From the NCBI GenBank assembly GCA_030151985.1, contig JASLDZ010000244.1, positions 1 to 19,909 on the forward strand: DNA of 19,909 nucleotides, read 5' to 3'. Below the pieces are notes generated by a model. The model made no database searches. It saw only the letters and a list, made by a program, of their open reading frames with translations, and was not told where the DNA came from. Positions 1-6,304 of this stretch are shown here, piece by piece (the first letter of the stretch is position 1; each line of letters starts with the position of its first letter). The position numbers and the translations under genes were made by a program. The DNA is from Caulobacteraceae bacterium (GTDB lineage Bacteria; Pseudomonadota; Alphaproteobacteria; Caulobacterales; Caulobacteraceae).

Positions 1-50
1 GTCGCTCCGGCGCTGGGACGGCCGGGAGCGGGATCGGACATGTCGGTCAT
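1..50 (-). CDS. Possible N-terminus of an unidentified divergent gene (partial)
   Basis: An open frame begins at an ATG at complement 48-50 and runs off the left edge. It reads MTDMSDPAPGRPSAGA. A second in-frame ATG lies three codons in, at complement 39-41. The Pro/Ser-rich, polar residues would suit the disordered N-terminus of a cytosolic or membrane protein, but 16 residues cannot identify a family. The gene would be divergent from rpmE, which leaves about 143 bp for two promoters. No convincing ribosome-binding site is visible. It may not be a gene. Confidence 0.3.
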   Translation of the reverse strand, partial: MTDMSDPAPGRPSAGA

Positions 51-114
51 GGACCTGGAGCAACCTCAAGCACTGTGGAGGGCCGGGCCTTGCGCCCTGC
101 CGCCCGCCTCGTGT

Positions 115-163
115 AAACGCACGCCTCCTGACGGCCCGCCGCACCCGGCGGGCCGCGCCGTTT
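115..163 (+). promoter_or_regulatory. Stem-loop in the rpmE leader
   Basis: A perfect 9-bp stem joins 132-140 (CGGCCCGCC) to 147-155 (GGCGGGCCG) across a 6-nt loop. An outer 5-bp helix, AAACG at 115-119 with CGTTT at 159-163, could enclose it. The structure ends 30 nt before the rpmE start. It could be a leader involved in translational control, as L31 autoregulates in some other bacteria. It could also be a terminator for upstream transcription, although no T-tract follows. A weak sigma70-like pair (TTGCGC at 90-95, TGTAAA at 112-117, 16-nt spacer) lies just upstream. Confidence 0.4.
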
Positions 164-193
164 CGCGCCTTCTCCAGCCGTCGAGCCCGTCCG

Positions 194-418
194 ATGAAGC
201 CAGACACGCACCCCGACTATCACACGATCAATGTAGTGATGACGGACGGCACGACCTACCAGACGCGTTCGACCTACGGCAAGGAAGGCGCGACGCTGAA
301 CCTCGACATCGACCCGAACACCCACCCCGCGTGGACGGGCGGCGACCGCCAGCTGATGGACCGCGGCGGCCGTGTGTCGCGCTTCGCGGCCAAGTTCGGC
401 GGTTTCCTGAAGAAGTAG
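194..418 (+). CDS. rpmE: 50S ribosomal protein L31 (cysteine-free type)
   Basis: This 74-residue protein is a normal length for L31, a large-subunit protein at the central protuberance that bridges to the 30S head. The N-terminus (MKPDTHPDYH) and the stretch HPAWTGG...LLMDRGGRVSRF-like core (HPAWTGG at about 48-54, DRGGRVSRF at about 61-69) are typical of alphaproteobacterial L31. There is no cysteine, so the zinc-binding CxxC pair of 'C+' L31 is absent and the protein should not need zinc. The ATG at 194 is the only start giving the family N-terminus; its ribosome-binding site is weak. The gene converges on ctaG. Identification is firm. Confidence 0.93.
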   Translation: MKPDTHPDYHTINVVMTDGTTYQTRSTYGKEGATLNLDIDPNTHPAWTGGDRQLMDRGGRVSRFAAKFGGFLKK

Positions 419-429
419 GACGCTCCGCC

Positions 430-450
430 CGGGCGGCCCCGCGCCGCCCG
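430..450. terminator. Hairpin between convergent rpmE and ctaG
   Basis: An 8-bp perfect stem (430-437 with 443-450) with a 5-nt loop lies in the 42-bp gap between the stop codons of rpmE (+) and ctaG (-). A stem here could serve both strands. No T-tract follows on either strand, so a simple intrinsic terminator is uncertain. The placement between two convergent stops is the main argument. Confidence 0.4.
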
Positions 451-460
451 CCCTCACCGC

Positions 461-1009
461 TCAACCCTTCGCCGGCCTGGCGTCGGGCGCGGGGTAGAAG
501 GTGTAGGACAGGACGATCTCCCGCACGTTCGCGGTCGAGCTGTCCGTCGCGTACTTCGGCTCCACGAAATAGATCACCGGGAACTCGACGGTCTTGCCCG
601 CCGGGATGGTCTGGTCGCTGAAGCAGAAGCACTGCGTCTTGATGAAATACTCGCCCGCGGCCTCCGGGGCGATGTTGTAGGCGGCGCGGCCGGTGATCGC
701 CGCGGAGCCGGTGTTGGTGACCTTGAAGAAGGCCTGGGCCGGCGCGCCGATCCGGGTGGTCTGCACCTGCTGCTCGGCGCTGAAGGTCCAGGGCAGGTCG
801 CGCACATTGGTGTCGAAGCGCACCTGCACGGTCTGCTTCAGCGCGTCGGAGGGCTTGGGTCCCGCCGCCTCGCGCCGCCCCGCGCCGTTGTACCCGGTCG
901 CCTGGCAGAAGGCGCGGTAGAGGGGCACGGCGGCGTAGGCCAGTCCGGTCATGGCCGCCACCAGCGCGACGCAGGCGACGAGCGCCAGGCGCAGGCGCCG
1001 CTCAGCCAT
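461..1009 (-). CDS. ctaG: Cytochrome c oxidase assembly protein CtaG (Cox11 family)
   Basis: This 182-residue copper chaperone inserts CuB into subunit I of aa3-type oxidase on the periplasmic side. An N-terminal membrane anchor (about 8-28) leads to the conserved Cys35 (YRAFCQATGYNG). The periplasmic immunoglobulin-like domain carries the copper-binding CFCF motif (Cys127 and Cys129, after YFIKTQ). Its length matches the family. The ATG at complement 1007-1009 overlaps the end of the upstream small CoxF-like gene by 8 nt, which suggests translational coupling. It is the last cox gene here and faces rpmE; ctaE does not follow it. Identification is firm. Confidence 0.95.
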   Translation of the reverse strand: MAERRLRLALVACVALVAAMTGLAYAAVPLYRAFCQATGYNGAGRREAAGPKPSDALKQTVQVRFDTNVRDLPWTFSAEQQVQTTRIGAPAQAFFKVTNTGSAAITGRAAYNIAPEAAGEYFIKTQCFCFSDQTIPAGKTVEFPVIYFVEPKYATDSSTANVREIVLSYTFYPAPDARPAKG

Positions 1010-1214
1010 GGGGCGCGGCCGCTCCCAGCCGGATGACGGTCACCGCGAAGATCAGCACCACGAACGCCACCAGCCCGACCGCCAGGGCGACCGAGCGGAG
1101 CTTGCGGGCGCGCGCGGCTTCGGCCCCCTCCGCGAAGGGGTCGGCGCGCCGGTCGCGGCGGCGGGAGAGCTCGACCTCGCGCTCGTGGCGGGGGCCGCCG
1201 TTCGGCGGGCTCAC
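1002..1214 (-). CDS. Small single-pass membrane protein, CoxF-like, of the oxidase cluster
   Basis: This 70-residue protein starts at GTG complement 1212-1214. That codon overlaps the ctaB TGA (GTGA), a typical coupled start, so a longer frame reaching back into ctaB is not used. A charged N-terminal half rich in Arg and Glu (about 8-40) is followed by one hydrophobic helix (about 41-61, ALAVGLVAFVVLIFAVTVI) and a short tail. Small proteins of this shape, often annotated CoxF or as oxidase assembly/accessory proteins, commonly lie between ctaB and ctaG in alphaproteobacteria. Its molecular function is not established from sequence. It overlaps ctaG by 8 nt at its 3' end. Confidence 0.75.
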   Translation of the reverse strand: MSPPNGGPRHEREVELSRRRDRRADPFAEGAEAARARKLRSVALAVGLVAFVVLIFAVTVIRLGAAAPHG

Positions 1215-2179
1215 TGGACCGCCCCCATCAGGCCGTGCTCGAACAGGAGCGCCGCGAACAGGGCGAAGAGATAGAGGATGGAGAAGGCGAAGAGGTCGCG
1301 CGCCGTCTTGGCCCCCGCCTTCACCGAATAGATGCCGTCGGGCCCCTGCGCGGGCGCGTCGCCCGCGGTGGAGCGGTGGAGGCGCCACGCCAGCCCCGCG
1401 AACGCCAGGCCGCCGAGCGCCGAGACCGCCAGGTACAGCCGCCCGCCCAGCCCCGTGGCCGCCGGCAGCACGCCCGCGACCGCCAGCGCCACGCTATAGG
1501 CCAGGATCTGCGTGCGGGTGGACTTGGCGCCCTTCACCACCGGCATCATCGGCACGCCGGCCTTGGCGTAGTCCTCGGTCGTGTAGAGGCCGAGCGCCCA
1601 GAAGTGCGGCGGCGTCCAGATGAAGATGATCGCGAACAGCAGCCACGCGTCGAGCGGCGCGTGCCCCGTCGCCGCCGCCCAGCCCACCACGGGGGGCAGG
1701 GCGCCGGCCGCACCGCCGATCACGATGTTCTGCGGCGTCGAGCGCTTCAGCCAGCGGGTGTAGACCACCGCGTAGAAGGCGATGGTGGCGCCCAGCAGCG
1801 CGGCGGCGACCCAGTTCACCGCCAGCCCCATGGTCATCACCGACAGGATGGCCAGCACGACGCCGAAGCCGGCGGCCTCGGCGGCAGGGATGCGGCCGGT
1901 CGCGGTGGGGCGGCCGCGGGTGCGGCGCATGCGGCTGTCGAGGTCGACCTCATAGGCCATGTTCAGCGCCCCGCTCGCGCCGGCGCCGACGGCGATGCAC
2001 AGCACCGCGATCGCGGCCAGCGCCGGGTTCATCCGCACGTCCGACGCCACCAGGCCCGTCAGGCCGGTGAACACGACGAGCGACATCACCCGCGGCTTCA
2101 GCAGCGCGACGTAGTCGCCGGGCTTGGCCAGCGCCGCGGCGGGCGACGGCGTGGTCGTGGAGGTCGGGATGAAGGTCAC
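1211..2179 (-). CDS. ctaB: Protoheme IX farnesyltransferase (heme O synthase)
   Basis: This UbiA-family membrane prenyltransferase adds a farnesyl group to heme b to make heme O, the precursor of the heme a used by CtaD. With the GTG start at 2179 it has 322 residues, normal for the family. The first polyprenyl-binding motif is NMAYEVDLD (Asn73, Glu77, Asp79, Asp81), followed by RTRGRPTATGRI. Later family blocks are TPQNIVIGGAAGALPPVVGW and YAKAGVPMMPVVKG, among about nine hydrophobic helices. A TTG six codons upstream (2197) is also in frame. Neither start has a strong ribosome-binding site; GTG gives the more usual N-terminus. A hairpin separates it from ctaD, so its transcription may be partly independent. 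Confidence 0.93.
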   Translation of the reverse strand: MTFIPTSTTTPSPAAALAKPGDYVALLKPRVMSLVVFTGLTGLVASDVRMNPALAAIAVLCIAVGAGASGALNMAYEVDLDSRMRRTRGRPTATGRIPAAEAAGFGVVLAILSVMTMGLAVNWVAAALLGATIAFYAVVYTRWLKRSTPQNIVIGGAAGALPPVVGWAAATGHAPLDAWLLFAIIFIWTPPHFWALGLYTTEDYAKAGVPMMPVVKGAKSTRTQILAYSVALAVAGVLPAATGLGGRLYLAVSALGGLAFAGLAWRLHRSTAGDAPAQGPDGIYSVKAGAKTARDLFAFSILYLFALFAALLFEHGLMGAVQ

Positions 2180-2220
2180 GCGAGAAGGGGTCCGCAAGCG
2201 CGCGGGTGGCGCGGATAAGA

Positions 2221-2257
2221 TGAAGGGCGCGGGGACCGTCGTCCGCCGCGCCCTTCA
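2221..2257 (-). terminator. Strong hairpin between ctaD and ctaB (terminator or attenuator)
   Basis: A perfect 12-bp stem joins 2221-2232 (TGAAGGGCGCGG) to 2246-2257 (CCGCGCCCTTCA). It continues through one bulged base into a 4-bp stem (GGAC/GTCC) with a CGTC loop. On the - strand it lies 45 nt after the ctaD stop and is followed by TCTTATCC, which is mildly T-rich. It is the most stable hairpin in the left half. It could end ctaC-ctaD transcription, partly attenuate read-through into ctaB, or protect the 3' end of the ctaCD mRNA. Confidence 0.6.
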
Positions 2258-2302
2258 GAACGCCCATTCCGAGGCCGGATCAAGGCCCTGGAGGGGAGAG
2301 GC

Positions 2303-4000
2303 TCAGTGCGGCGCCTCGGCTTCGATGACCGGGAGCGTCGTGAACTGGTGGTGGGGCGGCGGCGAGGGCAGCGTCCACTCCAGCGTCGTGGCGCCCACGC
2401 CCCAGGGGTTGGCCCGGCCCGGGCGGCGGCGGATCGCGGCCTCCAGGCAGACCAGCAGGAACACCATGACGCCCACCGCGGTGATCACGTAGCCGATCGA
2501 CGACACCTTGTTCCAGAACGCGAACGCCTCGGGGTAGTCGACGTAGCGGCGCGACATGCCCTGCAGCCCGAGGAAGTGCTGCGGGAAGAACACCACGTTC
2601 ACGCCTACGAACATCAGCCAGAAGTGCACGGCGCCCAGCGCCTCGTTGTAGCGCACGCCCCACATCTTCTCGAACCAGTAGTAGAAGCCCGCGAAGATGG
2701 CGAACACCGCGCCCAGGCTCAGCACGTAGTGGAAGTGCGCCACCACGTAGTAGGTCGAGTGCAGGTAGATATCGATCGACGAGTTGGCCAGCACCACGCC
2801 GGTGACGCCGCCCAAGGTGAACAGGAAGATGAAGCCGATCGCGAACAGCATCGGCGTCTTGAACTCGATGGAGCCGCCCCACATCGTGGCGATCCAGCTG
2901 AAGATCTTCACGCCCGTGGGAACCGCGATCACCATGGTGGCGGCGGTGAAGTAGGCCTGCAGGTTCACGTTCATGCCGGTCGTGAACATGTGGTGGGCCC
3001 ACACCACGAAGCCGACCACGCCGATGGCGACCATGGCGTAGGCCATGGCGAGGTAGCCGAACACGGGCTTCTTCGAGAAGGTCGCCACCACGTGGCTGAT
3101 GATGCCGAAGCCCGGCAGGATCAGGATGTACACCTCGGGGTGCCCGAAGAACCAGAACAGGTGCAGGTACATGATCGGGTCGCCGCCGCCCGCCGGGTCG
3201 AAGAAGTGGGTGTGGAAGTTGCGGTCGGTGAGCAGCATGGTGATCGCGCCCGCGAGCACCGGCAGCGACAGCAAGAGCAGGAAGGCGGTCACCAGCACCG
3301 ACCACACGAACAGCGGCATCCGGTGGATGGTCATCCCCGGCGCGCGCATGTTGAAGATCGTGGTGATGAAGTTGATGGCGCCCAGGATCGAGCTGGCGCC
3401 CGCCAGGTGGACGGACAGGATCGCGAAGTCCATCGCCGGCCCCGTGTGCCCGCTGGTGGAGAGCGGTGGGAACAGCCACCAGCCCGTGCCGACGCCCCGT
3501 CCCGGGCCGCCGTCCACGAACAGCGAGGTGCAGAGCAGCGCCCAGCTGGCCACCAGCAGCCAGAACGAGATGTTGTTCATGCGCGGGAAGGCCATGTCCG
3601 GCGCGCCGATCATCAGCGGCACGAACCAGTTGCCGAAGCCGCCGATCATCGCGGGCATGACCATGAAAAAGATCATGATCAGGCCGTGGGCGGTGATCAC
3701 CACGTTGTAGCCGTGGTTGGAGGGCTCGATCGCCCAGCCCAGGATGTTGGCCATCAGCGTGCCGGGCTTGAACACCTGGATGCCCGGCTCGGCCAGCTCC
3801 CAGCGGATCAGGCCCGAGAGCGCGCCCCCCACCAGGCCCGCCATGATGGCGAACAGGATGTAGAGGGTGCCGATGTCCTTGTGGTTGGTGGACAGGAACC
3901 AGCGCTGGAAGAAGGGCGGCTTGTGGTCGTGCGCGTCGTGCGCCTCGCCCCGGTGGGGGTGGGCGGGCTCCTCGTGCGCGGCGTAGGTGACGGTGGTCAT
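2303..4000 (-). CDS. ctaD: Cytochrome c oxidase subunit I (aa3-type)
   Basis: This 565-residue core catalytic subunit reduces O2 at the heme a3-CuB centre and pumps protons across the inner membrane. Key residues are visible with a constant offset of 11 from Paracoccus numbering. Heme a ligands are His105 and His424, and the heme a3 ligand is His422 (YVVAHFHY). CuB ligands are His287, His336 and His337. Tyr291 sits in GHPEVY and can form the His-Tyr crosslink. D-channel Asp135 and Glu289 and K-channel Lys365 are present, so this is an A1-type pump with intact channels. Twelve membrane helices are expected. An N-terminal His-rich stretch (9-25) is a lineage feature. It follows ctaC by 56 bp in the same direction. 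Confidence 0.97.
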   Translation of the reverse strand: MTTVTYAAHEEPAHPHRGEAHDAHDHKPPFFQRWFLSTNHKDIGTLYILFAIMAGLVGGALSGLIRWELAEPGIQVFKPGTLMANILGWAIEPSNHGYNVVITAHGLIMIFFMVMPAMIGGFGNWFVPLMIGAPDMAFPRMNNISFWLLVASWALLCTSLFVDGGPGRGVGTGWWLFPPLSTSGHTGPAMDFAILSVHLAGASSILGAINFITTIFNMRAPGMTIHRMPLFVWSVLVTAFLLLLSLPVLAGAITMLLTDRNFHTHFFDPAGGGDPIMYLHLFWFFGHPEVYILILPGFGIISHVVATFSKKPVFGYLAMAYAMVAIGVVGFVVWAHHMFTTGMNVNLQAYFTAATMVIAVPTGVKIFSWIATMWGGSIEFKTPMLFAIGFIFLFTLGGVTGVVLANSSIDIYLHSTYYVVAHFHYVLSLGAVFAIFAGFYYWFEKMWGVRYNEALGAVHFWLMFVGVNVVFFPQHFLGLQGMSRRYVDYPEAFAFWNKVSSIGYVITAVGVMVFLLVCLEAAIRRRPGRANPWGVGATTLEWTLPSPPPHHQFTTLPVIEAEAPH

Positions 4001-4056
4001 GGGGCTCTAGCGCCTGTCGGAAACGGATACGGGGCGGGCGGGTCGGGGGAGCGGGC

Positions 4057-5112
4057 TCACGCGGGCGAGGCCGGGTTGGCGGGTGTCGCGGCCTTGGGCG
4101 CGCCGGGCGTCTTGGCGACGCCGCGGGGCCTGGTCTGGGCGGCCGGGGCGGGAGCCGAACCCGTGGCGGCGGTCGTCGTGTTCCCGACCGGGCCGACGGT
4201 CGCGTCCGGGCCGGGCTTGGCGGGCGCGGCGCCCGGCGCGGGAGCGGGGCCGCCGTTGGAGGCGGGGGCCGGGCCGGCCGCAGCCGCCGTCTTCTTGGCG
4301 TGGGCGGCGATCCAGGCGTCGTACTCGGGCTGGGTCACCACGTTCACCTGGATCGGCATGAAGCTGTGGTTCACGCCGCAGAGTTCGTTGCATTGGCCGT
4401 AGTAGGTGCCGACCTTCTCGGCCTTGAACCAGGTCTGGTTCACCCGGCCGGGCACGCTGTCGACCTGGGTGCCGAAGGCGGGAACGAAGAAGGCGTGGAT
4501 CACGTCGGCGCCGGTGACCAGCACCTGCACGGTCTTGTTGACGGGCACGACCATGGGGTTGTCGACCGCCAGGCGGTACAGGCCCTTGCCCTGCGCCTCG
4601 GCCTTGGCCTGCGGCAGCGGGTTGGAGGTGTATTCGGGCACGCCGGCCGAGGGGTACTCGTAGCTCCAGTACCACTGGTTGCCGGTCGCCTTCACCGTCA
4701 CGTCCGGCTTGGGCATGTTGTGGTAGTCGAACAGCAGCCGGAACGAGAAGATCGCGATGAACATCAGGATCAGGACCGGCGCGGCCGTCCAGATGATCTC
4801 GACCGTGGTGTTGTGCGTGAAGCGCGCGGGCGTCGGGTTCGCCTTGGCGTTGAACTTGACGACGACGTAGGCGAGCAGGAACAGCACGAACAGCGAGATG
4901 CCGACGATGATCGGCAGCAGGATCGCGTCGTGGAAGAAGGTCGCCTCGTGCCGCAGCGGCGTCACGCCGGGCTGGAGGCCGATCGAGCCGGGGGTCGGCT
5001 GGCCCACCAGGTCCGCGGCCAGCGCCGGCGCGGCGGCCAGGGCCTGGAGCCCCCCCGCCGCCAGTGCGGTCAGCCCCGCGGCGAACCCACGCCCAAACCC
5101 ACGCTTAGCCAT
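4057..5112 (-). CDS. ctaC: Cytochrome c oxidase subunit II with CuA site
   Basis: This 351-residue subunit accepts electrons from cytochrome c through the dinuclear CuA centre. It has a signal peptide (1-33, ending AAAPALA-A), two membrane helices (about 62-86 and 105-127) and a periplasmic cupredoxin domain. CuA ligands are intact: His206, Cys241, Glu243, Cys245, His249 and Met252 (QCNELCGVNHSFM). The aromatic motif NQWYWSYEY at about 145-153 is the electron entry region. Residues from about 272 to 351 form an Ala/Pro/Gly-rich tail with no heme c motif. The ATG at 5112 is chosen because it begins the signal peptide; the frame extends upstream to 5226 with an Arg-rich sequence that would spoil export. 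Confidence 0.95.
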   Translation of the reverse strand: MAKRGFGRGFAAGLTALAAGGLQALAAAPALAADLVGQPTPGSIGLQPGVTPLRHEATFFHDAILLPIIVGISLFVLFLLAYVVVKFNAKANPTPARFTHNTTVEIIWTAAPVLILMFIAIFSFRLLFDYHNMPKPDVTVKATGNQWYWSYEYPSAGVPEYTSNPLPQAKAEAQGKGLYRLAVDNPMVVPVNKTVQVLVTGADVIHAFFVPAFGTQVDSVPGRVNQTWFKAEKVGTYYGQCNELCGVNHSFMPIQVNVVTQPEYDAWIAAHAKKTAAAAGPAPASNGGPAPAPGAAPAKPGPDATVGPVGNTTTAATGSAPAPAAQTRPRGVAKTPGAPKAATPANPASPA

Positions 5113-5283
5113 GCCTGACGTCACCCTGATCCGCTCGCGCCTCGGCCCGCGCCGGCGGCGCAGGCCGCCGCCCGACGCCCGCGTCGCCAGGCCGCGCCCC
5201 TGCACGGGCGGCGGCTCCGACCCCATCGAGCCTTGGTCTCAGCGCGAGCCCTTACCCCCTCCCTCCCCGCTTGCCAAGCGAAC

Positions 5284-5317
5284 GCGGGGGCGGCCCGAGC
5301 TTGGCCGCCGCCCCCGC
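5284..5317 (-). terminator. Hairpin after the small hypothetical gene, before ctaC
   Basis: GCGGGGG (5284-5290) pairs with CCCCCGC (5311-5317), and CGGCC (5291-5295) pairs with GGCCG (5303-5307), with a 3-nt bulge and a 7-nt loop. It lies just past the stop of the 120-residue gene and about 170 bp before ctaC. No T-tract follows on the - strand. If it terminates, ctaC must have its own promoter in the 217-bp gap 5113-5329. A loose candidate there is TTGGCA followed 17 nt later by TAAGGG on the - strand. Confidence 0.4.
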
Positions 5318-5329
5318 GGCCGGACGCGT

Positions 5330-5692
5330 TCAGAGGCTGCGCAGGCGACGCACCGGAGCGGCCAATTCCGCCTCCAGCGCGGCGAACCCGCCGGGCGGCG
5401 GCTTGTCCAGGCCGGGGGAGAGCGCCGCCTCCGGCACCCGCAGCCGGTCGCGCACCTCGGCCAGGGCGCCGTGCAGCGCCACCGCCTGCGCCCGCGACGC
5501 CGCCAGCGCGCCCTGCAGCGCCGCCGCCCGGTCGAACACGTCCGATCCCACGACCGCCGCCAGGCGCAGGTCGCCCCGCGCGTCGGTCACCGCCAGCGTC
5601 AGCCGCGCCGCCTCGCGGATAGCGTCGTCGATGGCGTCCTCGGCCTTGAAGAGCTGCGCCGCCACGCCCTTGGCCGTCTCGAGCCGATCCAT
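5330..5692 (-). CDS. Hypothetical alpha-helical protein, 120 residues
   Basis: I do not recognise a named family. The predicted protein (MDRLETAKGVAAQLFKAEDA at the N-terminus) is Ala-rich, without cysteines, signal peptide or membrane segments. Its heptad-like pattern of Ala/Leu and charged residues over about 5-90 suggests a helical bundle or coiled coil. The C-terminal part is Pro-rich and then helical. A strong GGGAGG lies 6 nt from the ATG at 5692, which is preferred over the adjacent ATG at 5695. It is divergent from the MerR gene and shares its control region. Clean coding pattern, a good ribosome-binding site and a downstream hairpin argue that it is a real gene. Its function is unknown. 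Confidence 0.7.
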   Translation of the reverse strand: MDRLETAKGVAAQLFKAEDAIDDAIREAARLTLAVTDARGDLRLAAVVGSDVFDRAAALQGALAASRAQAVALHGALAEVRDRLRVPEAALSPGLDKPPPGGFAALEAELAAPVRRLRSL

Positions 5693-5741
5693 CATCCACC
5701 TCCCACGATTACAACCTCAAGTCGTTCATAAGCGAAGATGC

Positions 5742-5776
5742 ACGTCAAGGTATGGCTTGTCTTGACGTTTACGTCA
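5742..5776. promoter_or_regulatory. Operator with three TGACGT half-sites, likely bound by the MerR regulator
   Basis: ACGTCAAG (5742-5749) and CTTGACGT (5761-5768) form a perfect 8-bp inverted repeat with an 11-nt spacer. The second half-site also pairs with ACGTCA (5771-5776) in a tight perfect dyad, TGACGT-TT-ACGTCA (5763-5776). This tight dyad resembles published LiuR-type operators. It sits between the divergent hypothetical gene and the MerR gene. Binding of the regulator is inferred from position and motif, not shown. Confidence 0.65.
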
Positions 5777-5785
5777 GGGATAAGC
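5757..5785 (+). promoter_or_regulatory. Candidate merR promoter with operator in the spacer
   Basis: TTGTCT (5757-5762) and ATAAGC (5780-5785) are 17 nt apart and bracket the tight dyad at 5763-5776 exactly. An operator centred in the -35/-10 spacer is the usual arrangement for MerR-family control. Both hexamers match consensus poorly, so the assignment is tentative. Confidence 0.35.
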
Positions 5786-5809
5786 AGGCGGAGAACCTTC
5801 GGAGCCGTC

Positions 5810-6274
5810 ATGCCGTCCGAGCTTCGCCGACCCGACCGCCGCTACACGATCCGCCAGCTCTGCGTGGAGTTCGGGGTGACGGCCCGCGCGCTGCGGTTCT
5901 ATGAGGACAAGGGGTTGCTGGGCCCCGACCGGCAGGGACTGAACCGCGTCTACGGCGTGCGCGACCGGGCGCGGCTGCAGCTGATCGTGCGCGGCAAGCG
6001 CGTCGGCTTCAGCCTGGCGGAGATCCGCGAGATCCTCGACCTCTACGACGGCAAGGACGGGGGCGCGGTGCAGATGGCGCACAGCCTGTCCAAGTTCCGC
6101 GAGCGGATCGAGGCGCTGAAGACCCAGCGCGACGACATCGACGCCGCCATCGGGGAACTGGTGGAGGGGTGCGAGCGGCTGGAGTCACGGCTCGCCGCCG
6201 TCCGCCCCGACCTCCTGCCCGAGGCGGAGCCCTACGAGACCGTGCTGCGCCGCAGCCTCGACGGCCACCACTGA
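5810..6274 (+). CDS. MerR-family transcriptional regulator, LiuR-like
   Basis: This 154-residue DNA-binding protein has an N-terminal winged helix-turn-helix (about 11-45, YTIRQLCVEFGVTARALRFY) and the second MerR segment (about 46-80, with LQLIVRGKRVGFSLAEIREI). A dimerisation coiled coil follows at about 90-130. There is no metal-binding Cys pattern in the C-terminus (a single Cys121), so metal sensing is unlikely. The RGKR.GFSLAEI..LLDLYD pattern is like LiuR regulators of branched-chain amino acid and fatty acid catabolism, whose ligand is thought to be an acyl-CoA-type metabolite. The ATG at 5810 has GGAG 5 nt upstream; the frame reaches back to 5738, but that would place the operator inside the gene. 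The acyl-CoA dehydrogenase begins 30 nt downstream. Confidence 0.88.
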   Translation: MPSELRRPDRRYTIRQLCVEFGVTARALRFYEDKGLLGPDRQGLNRVYGVRDRARLQLIVRGKRVGFSLAEIREILDLYDGKDGGAVQMAHSLSKFRERIEALKTQRDDIDAAIGELVEGCERLESRLAAVRPDLLPEAEPYETVLRRSLDGHH

Positions 6275-6304
6275 GCTTCACAGACAGAGCGTAACGAGAC
6301 CCGC

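Noticed and set aside
51..70. Weak MerR-type dyad (GACCTGGAG-CAAC-CTCAAG) near the left edge
   Set aside because: Only about 6 of 9 positions are symmetric and no -10 element is placed correctly.
2306..4402. A 698-residue open frame on the + strand opposite ctaD and ctaC
   Set aside because: It is a shadow of the conserved ctaD/ctaC frames; the translation is His/Arg/Gln-rich low complexity with no family signature, as expected opposite G+C-rich genes.
5116..5123. Perfect palindrome TGACGTCA just upstream of the ctaC start, sharing half-sites with the merR operator
   Set aside because: It has no 2-nt spacer and lies at the ribosome-binding site position; an 8-bp palindrome of this composition can occur by chance.
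5113..5226. Upstream extension of ctaC to an earlier ATG
   Set aside because: It would add an Arg-rich stretch before the clear signal peptide; the ATG at 5112 starts the peptide directly.
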